From Palsa-504 sp050013055 (lineage in GTDB: Bacteria > Actinomycetota > Actinomycetes > Streptosporangiales > Streptosporangiaceae), in the NCBI GenBank assembly GCA_050013055.1, contig JBEKGC010000005.1:1-64000 (forward strand): 64,000 nt of DNA. The letters are read 5' to 3'. The translations under genes were made by a program, and so were the position numbers. The notes beneath the pieces were generated by a model. That model saw only the letters and a program-made list of their open reading frames with translations, did not search any database and was not told where the DNA came from. Shown here piece by piece: positions 23,257 to 31,020 of this stretch (position 1 is its first letter; every line of letters starts with the position of its first letter).

Positions 23257-25320
23257 GTGATTCGTTTCAGTGCGTTTCTCGTGGTCGTAGCGTTCGGATT
23301 GCTGATTGCCGGTGTGCACACAAGCAAGCTCCTGCTGGTTTACCTGGCGATCGGCGTCAGCGGAGTAGCGCTCCTGTCCATGGGCATAGGTGCGGCCGTC
23401 AAGCGGCGTGAGTTTTTCGGCACGTCACGGACGGCCGCATCTGACGTTCCCATCGCGGAGCCGGTTCCCGCCGGGGCGTCCGCAGTCCAGGCGCAGCCGG
23501 ACAACCCGCGTCCAACGGCCGGGCCCGCAGTACCCGCCGTACCGGCCCGGCCGTCTGCGGCCCAGCCCCATCAGGCCCATCCGGGCTCGGTCTGGGACAG
23601 CGCGGTTCCGCCCACGGGCATGTTCCCCGCGGTCAAGCCGGTGCCCCCGGCGGACCCGGCAGCAGCGCCCAGTGCGGCGAAGCCAAAGGATCCAAGCTCT
23701 GCCAGGCCGGCCGCGCCCACTGGCATCCCGCAGGACCCGGCCGCGTTCACCCGTCCCAGCCCCGAAGTCTCGCCTCCGGCTCCGGCCGTCTGGCCGTGGC
23801 CCGCGGACTCGCTGCAGGCCTCCGCTGCGCCCGGGCAAGCTTCCGGGCCCGCCGTCGCCAGCGAGCCGCCGCCCGCCGCAGCCAAGCCGCCCGCCGCAGG
23901 CAAGCCGCCCGCCGCGGACAAGCCGCCCGCCGCGGACAAGCCGACCGCCGTCGATCGAGCTGTCGTCACCGACCAGCCCACCGCCATCGACGAGCCCACC
24001 GCCATCGACCTGCCCGCCGTGGCCGACCGGCGTGCCCGGGCCGGCCAGCCGCCGGCCAAGGAGGGTCATACCAGGCCGGACCTGAAGGCCCCGGCCGCCT
24101 CCGCCTCCGCCGACATCAGCCCGCCCCCCGCCGAGTCCGAACTGGCCCCCGCCTCCGCTCCCGCCGGCGCCAGCCCGGCCCTCGCCGGCGCCAGTTCGCC
24201 CACCGCCAACTCTGAGTCGGCCTCGGCCAAGCCCGAGCCGGCCCTTTCCGCCTCGGAAGTCGCGGCTCCCGCAGCCCCGGCCTCCGCCGAGCCCGAGTCC
24301 CAGCCGACCCCCTCCGACTCCGTAGCCCCAGCCTCCGAAGCCGAGCCGGTGCCCCCGAAGGCGGGGTCCGACTCAGAGCCTGGCCCGCAAACGATCGTGA
24401 CCGTGGTCCCGGGCGTTCCGAGGTACCACAACGCCACCTGCATGCTCATCCGCTTCATGGGTGAGGGCGACTTGGACAAAATGACCATCGCCGCGGCCCA
24501 GGACATCGGCTGCACACCGTGCCGGGCCTGCCTGCCAGATCAGCCGCACGGATCAGCCGAGTTATCGAGACTCGTCGCCGAGGCTGGCATGCTAGTGGAC
24601 CGTTACCTCACTGGTCCCGGTCATGCCGCGGCCCGGCGTGCTTCCGGCCCGCGCCGGCACCCAGCTCCCATGATCCCGAAGACTTTTTACCCGCGGGCGG
24701 GTAAAAAGTCTTCGGGAAAACTCCGCCCGCGGAGCGCGGCGCGGTCAGGCGTGTGGCATCACATCACATTCAGTTCATCCGCCCGGGCTCAGGCCGGGCT
24801 GAGCCAGAACCGCAATCCGAGATCGGGCTCGGCGTGCTCGGTGCCGGGGCCACCGGGGCCACCGGGGCCAGGGCCGTACTCGACGGCTAGCACCTCCCCG
24901 GCGATCAGCCGGGCGTGCTCGGTCAGCGCCGCGGTCAGCTCGGGGTCGTCGGCCGACCAGCGCAGCGAGATCCGGTCGGTGATCTCTAGGCCGTCGGCCT
25001 TGCGGGCTTCCTGTACGAGCCTGACCACCTCCCTGGCCAGCCCCTCGCGGCGAAGTTCCGGGGTGATGGCGATGTCGATGGCCACGGTTTCTCCGGCGTC
25101 GGTGGCCACCGCCCAGCCGGACCGCGGCGTCTGGGTCACGATCACGTCGTCCGGGCCGACCGGCACCGCGACACCGTCGACGGTCACCGTGACCGTGCCG
25201 CCCGCCAGCACGGCGGCGGCGATGCCGGCCGCGGGCACCGCGGTGATGGCCGCCGCCACCGCGGGCGTCCGGGCGCCGAACCGTCGGCCCAGGGCGCGGA
25301 AGTTCGGCTTGACCGCGTAG
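23257..25320 (+). CDS. Ala/Pro-rich membrane protein with C-terminal Cys motif; 3' end doubtful
   Basis: GTG start. Two hydrophobic segments (about residues 4-24 and 28-48) lead into a disordered tail of some 320 residues of Pro, Ala, Ser and Lys, with repeats such as PPAADK. A compact domain of about 50 residues (about 382-430) follows: VPGVPRYHNATCMLIRF...GCTPCRACLPD, a motif I associate with conserved hypothetical actinobacterial proteins at this locus. Beyond it the frame stays open through a perfect 20-bp hairpin (24675-24716) and 530 bp antisense to ileS to the stop at 25320. That last part looks non-coding, so the functional product probably ends near 24700. Confidence 0.6.
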   Translation: MIRFSAFLVVVAFGLLIAGVHTSKLLLVYLAIGVSGVALLSMGIGAAVKRREFFGTSRTAASDVPIAEPVPAGASAVQAQPDNPRPTAGPAVPAVPARPSAAQPHQAHPGSVWDSAVPPTGMFPAVKPVPPADPAAAPSAAKPKDPSSARPAAPTGIPQDPAAFTRPSPEVSPPAPAVWPWPADSLQASAAPGQASGPAVASEPPPAAAKPPAAGKPPAADKPPAADKPTAVDRAVVTDQPTAIDEPTAIDLPAVADRRARAGQPPAKEGHTRPDLKAPAASASADISPPPAESELAPASAPAGASPALAGASSPTANSESASAKPEPALSASEVAAPAAPASAEPESQPTPSDSVAPASEAEPVPPKAGSDSEPGPQTIVTVVPGVPRYHNATCMLIRFMGEGDLDKMTIAAAQDIGCTPCRACLPDQPHGSAELSRLVAEAGMLVDRYLTGPGHAAARRASGPRRHPAPMIPKTFYPRAGKKSSGKLRPRSAARSGVWHHITFSSSARAQAGLSQNRNPRSGSACSVPGPPGPPGPGPYSTASTSPAISRACSVSAAVSSGSSADQRSEIRSVISRPSALRASCTSLTTSLASPSRRSSGVMAMSMATVSPASVATAQPDRGVWVTITSSGPTGTATPSTVTVTVPPASTAAAMPAAGTAVMAAATAGVRAPNRRPRARKFGLTA
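24675..24716. terminator. Perfect 20-bp inverted repeat between convergent genes
   Basis: Arms at 24675-24694 and 24697-24716 are perfectly complementary with a 2-nt loop. Each arm contains a 5-bp A/T run inside the stem. A second small hairpin (24721-24734, ctccgc/gcggag) follows. It lies just past the last conserved codons of the plus-strand gene and 73 bp beyond the ileS stop, so a bidirectional terminator is the natural reading, although the plus-strand frame formally runs through it. Confidence 0.65.
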
Positions 25321-28094
25321 TCGACCAGTTCCCCGGACGAGCCGCCGGCACCCGAGCCGCCGGCACCCGAGCCGCCGGCACCCGAGCCGCCAGCACCCGA
25401 GCCGCCGGCACCTGAGCCGCCGAGGACGTCCAGTGATGCCACGTTGAGTTCGGCCGCGATCTGGTCGCGCAGTTCACCGGGCAGGTCGGCGAAACCCGGC
25501 GCCCCGATGAGGGCCCGGCTCAGCGGCTGCCTGGTCCGGACCGAAGCGCCGGAACGAGCCGAACGGCCCAGCTCGACCAAGCGCCGCGCCAGCGCCATCC
25601 GCGCGGACAGGGCCGGGTCGATGAGCGAGGGGTCGGCGGTCGGCCAGGAGGCCAGGTGCACAGATTCCGGCCCGTCGCCGTCGCCTCGCAGCACGCCCCA
25701 GAGGTAGTCGGTGAGGAACGGCGTGATCGGGGCCATCAGCAAGGTCAGCGTGGTCACGCACTCGTACAAGGTCGCGAACGCCGCCGCTCCCTGCGCCGAT
25801 GCGGGACCGTCCCAGAACCGCCGCCTGGACCGGCGCACGTACCAGTTGGACAGGTCGTCGAGGAGCGTCGCGAGCCGTCGGCCGGCCGCCGCCGTATCGA
25901 ACGCCTCCAGCGATCCCGTCACGTCCCTGACCGCGGCATGCAGTTCGCTGAGCATCCACCGGTCGATCAGCGGACGCTGCCGGGCCGCCGGGGCCGAGGT
26001 CAGGTCCGAGGCCGTCCAGCCGCCCGCGTTGGCGTACAAGACCAGGAAGGACACCGTGTTCCAGTAGGTGAGCATGACCTTCCTGACGATGTCGGCGAGC
26101 ACGTCGTGCCCCACCCGGCGGGCACCCCAGGGCGACCCGGACGCGGCGAAGAACCAGCGCAACGCGTCGGCGCCGTGGGTATCCATCAGCGGCAGCGGCT
26201 GGAGCACGTTGCCGAGGTGCTTGCTCATCTTGCGGCCGGTGGAGTCCACGAGCAGCCCCACGCACACCACGTTCTCGTACGCCGACCGGCCGAACACCAT
26301 TGTTCCCACGGCCATCAGCGAGTAGAACCAGCCCCGGGTCTGGTCAAGCGCCTCGCAGATGAACTGCGCCGGGTAGCCGGCCTCGAACTCAGCCGGGTGG
26401 CGCAGCGGCGCGCCGTGCTGGGCGAACGGCATCGCGCCCGAGTCGTACCAGACATCGATGACCTCGGGGACCCGCCGCGCGACCTCGCCGCACGAGGGGC
26501 AGCCGAACGTGATCCCGTCCACGAACGGCCGGTGCGGATCGAGCCCGGTCAGGTCCGCGCCGGCGAGTTCCGACAGCTCGGCCAGCGAGCCGACGCAGGT
26601 CACGTGCGACTGTCCGCACACCCACAGCGGCAGTGGCGTACCCCAGTACCGGGTCCGGGACAGCGCCCAGTCCACGTTGTTGCGCAGCCACTCGCCGAAC
26701 CGCCCGTGCTTGACCGTGCCCGGGTACCAGTTCGTCCGTTCGTTCTGCTCGATCAGCTTGTCCTTGACCGCGGTGGTCTTGATGTACCACGAGGGCAGCG
26801 CGTAGTACAGCAGCAAGGTGCCGCAGCGCCAGCAGTGCGGATAGCTGTGCTCGTAGGCGTGCCGGGCGAACAGCAGCCCGCGGTCGTCGAGGTCCCCGAT
26901 CAGCCGCTGGTCGGCGTCCTTGAAGAACATCCCGCCGACCAGTGGCACGTCGTCTTCGAACCGCCCGTCCAGCCGGACCGGGTTGACCACGGGAAGGCCG
27001 TGCGCGCGCGAGGTGTCCATGTCGTCGGCGCCGAAGGCCGGCGCCAGGTGGACGAGCCCGGTGCCATCCTCGGTGGTCACGAATGATCCTGGAACCACGA
27101 CATGAGCGTTCGGGATCTCAATGAGGCCGAACGGAGGCTGGTAACTCGCCCCGATCAGAGCCTGGCCGCTGAACCTGGCGACGATCTGCCAGCCGTCCCC
27201 GAGCACCCGGGCGGACAGGTCGTCGGCGACCACGACGGAGTCCCCGCCGTCGTGTGATCTGCGCGCGACCACGTAGGTCGCCTCCGGGTGGACCGCCACC
27301 GCGGTGTTGGCGACCAGCGTCCACGGTGTCGTGGTCCATACCAGCAGGTCGGCGCCGCGCAGTTCGGGCGGCGCCCCGTCAGGCACCGTGCGCAGGCCGA
27401 ACCTGACCGTGATGGCGGGGTCGGAAACGTTCCTGTAGACGTCGGGCTGGCCCAGTTCGGCGTCGGACAGCGGTGTGCCGCAGCGCGGGCAGTACGGGCT
27501 GATGCGGAAGTCACGGACCAGCAGCCCGGCCTGGTAGATGACCTTCAGCGACCACCAGACGGACTCGACGTAGCTGGCGTCCATGGTCCGGTAGGCGCCG
27601 GAGGTGTCGGTCCAGTAGCCCATCCGCCGGGACATCTCGAGCCACGCGTCGACGTGCCTGAGCACCGACTCCCGGCACCGGGCGTTGAACTCGGCGACCC
27701 CGTAGGCCTCGATGTCCCGCTTGCCGGTGAAGCCGAGCTCCTTTTCCACCGCCACCTCGACCGGCAGCCCGTGGCAGTCCCAGCCTGCCTTGCGCGGGAC
27801 GTGGCACCCCTGCATGGTCTTGAACCTGGGGAACAGGTCCTTGAAGGTGCGCGCCTCCACATGATGCACGCCGGGCATCCCGTTGGCGGTGGGTGGTCCC
27901 TCGTAAAAGATCCAGCTAGGGCCGGCCGCGGTCTGGTCAAGCGACCGCTCGAAGATGCCCGCGTCCTGCCAGCGGGCCAGCACTTCTCGCTCGAGCGCGG
28001 GCAGGTCGACAGGTACGGGGAGCGGCTGGAATCCCTGCATCGGCACAGGGTAGCCCAGCGGTGTTCCGGCTGGCGCCCGCCCCTGGTTTGCCAC
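24789..28094 (-). CDS. ileS: Isoleucyl-tRNA synthetase
   Basis: Class I synthetase charging tRNA-Ile. The HIGH-equivalent is in PPTANGMPGVHHVEARTFKD, the KMSKS-equivalent is KMSKHLGN, and the CP1 editing domain, WYDSGAMPF and zinc-like CxxC pairs (CPRCG, CWRCG) are present. The HH variant of HIGH places it in the second IleRS type. 1101 residues with GTG start at 28094; an ATG at 28040 (MQGFQPLPVPVDLPALE) matches the usual start better. A Gly/Ser/Ala pentapeptide repeat interrupts the C-terminal region before ELVDYAVKPNFRALGRRFG. Confidence 0.96.
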   Translation of the reverse strand: MANQGRAPAGTPLGYPVPMQGFQPLPVPVDLPALEREVLARWQDAGIFERSLDQTAAGPSWIFYEGPPTANGMPGVHHVEARTFKDLFPRFKTMQGCHVPRKAGWDCHGLPVEVAVEKELGFTGKRDIEAYGVAEFNARCRESVLRHVDAWLEMSRRMGYWTDTSGAYRTMDASYVESVWWSLKVIYQAGLLVRDFRISPYCPRCGTPLSDAELGQPDVYRNVSDPAITVRFGLRTVPDGAPPELRGADLLVWTTTPWTLVANTAVAVHPEATYVVARRSHDGGDSVVVADDLSARVLGDGWQIVARFSGQALIGASYQPPFGLIEIPNAHVVVPGSFVTTEDGTGLVHLAPAFGADDMDTSRAHGLPVVNPVRLDGRFEDDVPLVGGMFFKDADQRLIGDLDDRGLLFARHAYEHSYPHCWRCGTLLLYYALPSWYIKTTAVKDKLIEQNERTNWYPGTVKHGRFGEWLRNNVDWALSRTRYWGTPLPLWVCGQSHVTCVGSLAELSELAGADLTGLDPHRPFVDGITFGCPSCGEVARRVPEVIDVWYDSGAMPFAQHGAPLRHPAEFEAGYPAQFICEALDQTRGWFYSLMAVGTMVFGRSAYENVVCVGLLVDSTGRKMSKHLGNVLQPLPLMDTHGADALRWFFAASGSPWGARRVGHDVLADIVRKVMLTYWNTVSFLVLYANAGGWTASDLTSAPAARQRPLIDRWMLSELHAAVRDVTGSLEAFDTAAAGRRLATLLDDLSNWYVRRSRRRFWDGPASAQGAAAFATLYECVTTLTLLMAPITPFLTDYLWGVLRGDGDGPESVHLASWPTADPSLIDPALSARMALARRLVELGRSARSGASVRTRQPLSRALIGAPGFADLPGELRDQIAAELNVASLDVLGGSGAGGSGAGGSGAGGSGAGGSGAGGSSGELVDYAVKPNFRALGRRFGARTPAVAAAITAVPAAGIAAAVLAGGTVTVTVDGVAVPVGPDDVIVTQTPRSGWAVATDAGETVAIDIAITPELRREGLAREVVRLVQEARKADGLEITDRISLRWSADDPELTAALTEHARLIAGEVLAVEYGPGPGGPGGPGTEHAEPDLGLRFWLSPA
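25341..25422. repeat. 15-bp tandem repeat inside ileS (5.5 copies)
   Basis: Unit gccgccggcacccga repeats at 25341, 25356, 25371, 25386 and 25401 with a partial sixth copy and single-base variants in the fourth and fifth. On the coding (minus) strand it encodes repeats of GGSGA, a flexible linker inserted between the anticodon-side helices and the C-terminal domain of IleRS. Frame is kept. Confidence 0.9.
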
Positions 28095-28136
28095 CGGTAG
28101 CAGCGGGACCTATCCTCCGGTGACCACTATCAGGCT

Positions 28137-28571
28137 ATGAACGGGAGCCGCATGCCCGCTGTCTCACGGTCCGACGCCGCTGATCTTCCGGTGCGGCCGG
28201 GGGAGGAACCTTGGACCGCCGGGGAACTCGCCGGCGTGCGGGCTGAGCTCGCGGCGGAGGCCACCCGGCGGAACGCCGAGCTGGTCAAGGCCGCCGCCGA
28301 CATCGCCGACCGGCTCACCGACTCGGCCAGGGACGCCGGCGACGACGAGGCCGATATCGGGGCCAAGGCCTACGAGCGCGAGCATGAGCTGGCCATGACC
28401 CAGAACGCCCAGGACCTGCTCGACCAGGATGAGCGTGCCCAGCACCGGATTGATGCGGGAACATATGGAGTATGCGAATCATGCGGCATGCCGATAGGGA
28501 AGGCGCGGCTGCTGGCCTTTCCCCGGGCGATCCTGTGCGTGCAGTGCAAGCAGCGCCAGGAACGCCGCTGA
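28137..28571 (+). CDS. DksA/TraR-family zinc-finger protein
   Basis: 144 residues. A helical N-terminus (about 25-100) with DDEADIGAKAYEREHELAMTQNAQDLLDQ is followed by a four-Cys zinc finger: CESCGMPIGKARLLAFPRAILCVQCK. In Proteobacteria DksA binds RNA polymerase. The short actinobacterial members are probably RNA-polymerase-associated, but their role is less clear. The gene is divergent from ileS and overlaps the possible lspA start. ATG at 28137; ATG at 28152 is an alternative. Confidence 0.88.
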   Translation: MNGSRMPAVSRSDAADLPVRPGEEPWTAGELAGVRAELAAEATRRNAELVKAAADIADRLTDSARDAGDDEADIGAKAYEREHELAMTQNAQDLLDQDERAQHRIDAGTYGVCESCGMPIGKARLLAFPRAILCVQCKQRQERR

Positions 28572-29095
28572 ACGCGGTCAGCTCCCCTGACCCCCGGCGG
28601 ATGGGCCTGCTGCTCGGGGTGGCCGCGTTCGTCATCGCCGCCGACGTCATCTCCAAGTCCATCGTGGTGGCGAAGATGGCCGATCACGCGCCGATCCGGC
28701 TGCTCGGCGGGCTGCTCACGATCACGCTGACCCGTAACGGCGGGGCGGCGTTCAGCATCGGCACGTCGATGACGGTCGTGTTCACCGCCATCGCCGCCGG
28801 CGTGATCGTCTACGTGCTGCGGGCCGCCCGTAAATTGCGCAGCGTTGGCTGGGCCATCGCGCTCGGACTGCTGCTCGGCGGGGCCACAGGCAACCTGCTC
28901 GACCGGATCTTCCGCGCGCCCGGGGCGTTCGACGGCCATGTGGTCGACTGGATCGAGCTGCCGCACTGGCCGGTCTTCAACCTGGCCGACTCCTCCATCT
29001 GCTGCGCGGCCGTGCTCGTCGTGCTGCTCGCCCTGCAGGGGATCCGGCTGGACGGGACCAAGGGCGTCCCGGCCCCGGCGGGGGACAGGACATGA
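28535..29095 (+). CDS. lspA: Lipoprotein signal peptidase LspA (start uncertain)
   Basis: Aspartyl membrane peptidase that cleaves prolipoproteins after lipidation. Four hydrophobic segments and the two catalytic aspartates in GGATGNLLDRIFR and VFNLADSSICC; also TRNGGAAFSIG. Candidate starts are ATG 28472, GTG 28535 and ATG 28601. The conserved core begins at MGLLLGVAAFVIAADVISK (28601), so the upstream ones only add a soluble leader overlapping the DksA-like gene. Overlaps the next gene by 4 nt. It normally acts after Lgt, whose homologue in this window looks catalytically impaired. Confidence 0.9.
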   Translation: MRAVQAAPGTPLNAVSSPDPRRMGLLLGVAAFVIAADVISKSIVVAKMADHAPIRLLGGLLTITLTRNGGAAFSIGTSMTVVFTAIAAGVIVYVLRAARKLRSVGWAIALGLLLGGATGNLLDRIFRAPGAFDGHVVDWIELPHWPVFNLADSSICCAAVLVVLLALQGIRLDGTKGVPAPAGDRT

Positions 29096-30024
29096 CCACA
29101 CCGGGCGATCGGCAGCTGGCCGTTCCCGACGGCCTGGACGGCGAGCGGCTCGATGCCGCCCTGGCCAGGATGTTCGGGCTGTCCAGGTCCCGCGCCGCGG
29201 AGCTGATCGGGGACGGGCTCGTGCTGCTCGGCGGCCGGCCCGCGGTCAAGTCCGACCGGGTGCTGGCCGGTGACCCGCTGCAGGTCACGCTGCCCGCGCC
29301 GCGTCCGGCCGAACCCCCCAGGCGGGTCGAAGGCCTCGTCATCTTGTACGAAGACGACGACATCGTGGTCGTGGACAAGCCGCGCGGGGTGGCCGCCCAT
29401 CCGACGCCCGGCTGGTCGGGTCCGACCGTCATCGGTGGCCTGGTCGCGGCCGGGCACACGGTGGCCACAAGCGGCGCCGCCGAACGCCAGGGCATCGTGC
29501 ATCGCCTGGACGCGAACACCACAGGCGTGATGGTCGTAGCCAAGAGCGAGCGGGCCTACAGCGCGCTGAAGCAGGCCTTCCGCGAGCGCACCGTGGACAA
29601 GCGGTACCACGCGCTTGTGCAGGGCCATCCCGATCCGCTGCGCGGCACCGTGGACGCCCCGATCGGCAGGCACCCGTCGGCCGGGGACGGGCGATTCGCG
29701 GTGGTCAGCGACGGCCGGCCGAGCATCACGCACTACGACACGCTGGAGGCGTTCCGGGGTGCCAGCCTGGTCTCCGTGCACCTGGAAACGGGCCGGACCC
29801 ATCAGATCAGGGTGCACATGGCCGCGATCAGGCACGTGTGCGTGGGCGACCTGCTCTACGGCGCCGACCCGGTGCTGGCCGCCCATCTCGGCCTGACCCG
29901 CCAGTGGCTGCACGCGGTCAACCTGTCCTTCGAGCACCCAGGCGACGGGCGCGAGGTCTCGTTCACCAGTACCTATCCCGACGACCTGGCCCATGCGCTT
30001 GACGTGCTGCGGGCCGAAAGCTGA
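29092..30024 (+). CDS. RluD-type pseudouridine synthase
   Basis: 310 residues: an N-terminal S4 RNA-binding domain (about 12-70, ERLDAALARMFGLSRSRAAELI) and a RluA-family catalytic domain with the aspartate motif HRLDANTTGVMVV, LVQG and TGRTHQIRVHMAAIRH. Members modify uridines in 23S rRNA helix 69 or related sites. ATGA overlap with lspA. The RluD assignment within RluA-type enzymes is by synteny with lspA. Confidence 0.9.
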   Translation: MTTPGDRQLAVPDGLDGERLDAALARMFGLSRSRAAELIGDGLVLLGGRPAVKSDRVLAGDPLQVTLPAPRPAEPPRRVEGLVILYEDDDIVVVDKPRGVAAHPTPGWSGPTVIGGLVAAGHTVATSGAAERQGIVHRLDANTTGVMVVAKSERAYSALKQAFRERTVDKRYHALVQGHPDPLRGTVDAPIGRHPSAGDGRFAVVSDGRPSITHYDTLEAFRGASLVSVHLETGRTHQIRVHMAAIRHVCVGDLLYGADPVLAAHLGLTRQWLHAVNLSFEHPGDGREVSFTSTYPDDLAHALDVLRAES

Positions 30025-30027
30025 CCG

Positions 30028-30819
30028 ATGGAGATCGCCGAGTACATCGACGCACTGCACGGCGAGGGCATTGCGCTGGCCGAGGCGGCCGGGCGGGCCG
30101 GGCTGGACGCGGCCGTCCCGGCCTGCCCGCCCTGGGCGGTCAGGGACCTGCTGCGGCACACCGGGTATATCCACAGGTGGGCGGCCAGGCACATCATCGA
30201 GCGCCCGGCCAGTGTCCTGGACGGGCCGGAAGAAGCGGAGATCCTGCGCGGTGAGGGATCCGAGGAGGACCTGATCGCCTGGTTCCTCGCGGGCCACGCG
30301 GCTCTGGTCGAGACGCTGGCCACGGCCGATCCGGCCCTGGTGTGCGGCACCTTCATGCCGGCCCCGTCGCCGCTGGCGTTCTGGGCGCGGCGGCAGGCCC
30401 ACGAGACCGCCGTCCACCGGGCCGACGCGCAGAGCGCGCTCGGGGCATCAGCGGGCACGCCCGAGTATCCAGCGGACTTCGCGGCGGACGGCATCGACGA
30501 GCTGATCATGGGCTTCGGCCGGCGTCGTAAGTACGCCCCGGCGGCCGGCCCGGCCGGGGGCCGGCTGCACGTGGCGGCCACCGATACCGGCGACGGCTGG
30601 TCCGTCGAGCCGCGTGAGGGCCGCCTGCAGCCGCAGCGCGCCGCCCGGCCCACCGCGGGCGATACGGGTGGGGCCTGGTGCACGGTGCGCGGACCGGCCT
30701 CCGCCGTGTACCTGTTCCTGTGGAACCGCTCGGGACCTGATCCGGCCGGCGTCGTGATCGACGGCGACCTGGGCGTGCTGGCCGGGTGGCAGTCGAGCGT
30801 CCGGGTGCGCTGGAGCTGA
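30028..30819 (+). CDS. Mycothiol-dependent maleylpyruvate isomerase-family protein
   Basis: 263 residues. An N-terminal DinB-like four-helix domain has the metal-site pattern VPACPPWAVRDLLRHTGYIHRWAARHI and WARRQAHETAVHRAD (His residues), and a C-terminal SCP2-like sterol-carrier-type domain follows. Members use mycothiol or act as uncharacterised thiol transferases. The pathway is unknown here. Only 3 nt separate it from the RluD gene. Its presence supports a mycothiol-making host. Confidence 0.85.
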   Translation: MEIAEYIDALHGEGIALAEAAGRAGLDAAVPACPPWAVRDLLRHTGYIHRWAARHIIERPASVLDGPEEAEILRGEGSEEDLIAWFLAGHAALVETLATADPALVCGTFMPAPSPLAFWARRQAHETAVHRADAQSALGASAGTPEYPADFAADGIDELIMGFGRRRKYAPAAGPAGGRLHVAATDTGDGWSVEPREGRLQPQRAARPTAGDTGGAWCTVRGPASAVYLFLWNRSGPDPAGVVIDGDLGVLAGWQSSVRVRWS

Positions 30820-31020
30820 CCGGGCCCGAGCCCGCCCGCCGATCATGTCGGCACCGCCTCGGCGAGCCACCACCCGCCCGCGGTGCGCAGGCGTTAGGGT
30901 AGAAGTCACCGGGAATCCCCGGATTCGGTAGATGATCACGCGCCCCGCGTGCGTTGTGGCCTGGTGAGGGCCGCCCGTGTGAGGGGTTGCGGTCGCGTGC
31001 CCGGAGGAGGCGGCTCGTCC

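Noticed and set aside
25341..25422. Repeat array in ileS considered as CRISPR or REP element
   Set aside because: Contiguous in-frame units inside a coding region.
28472..28534. Earlier ATG start for lspA at 28472
   Set aside because: It adds residues that overlap the DksA-like zinc finger and have no LspA similarity.
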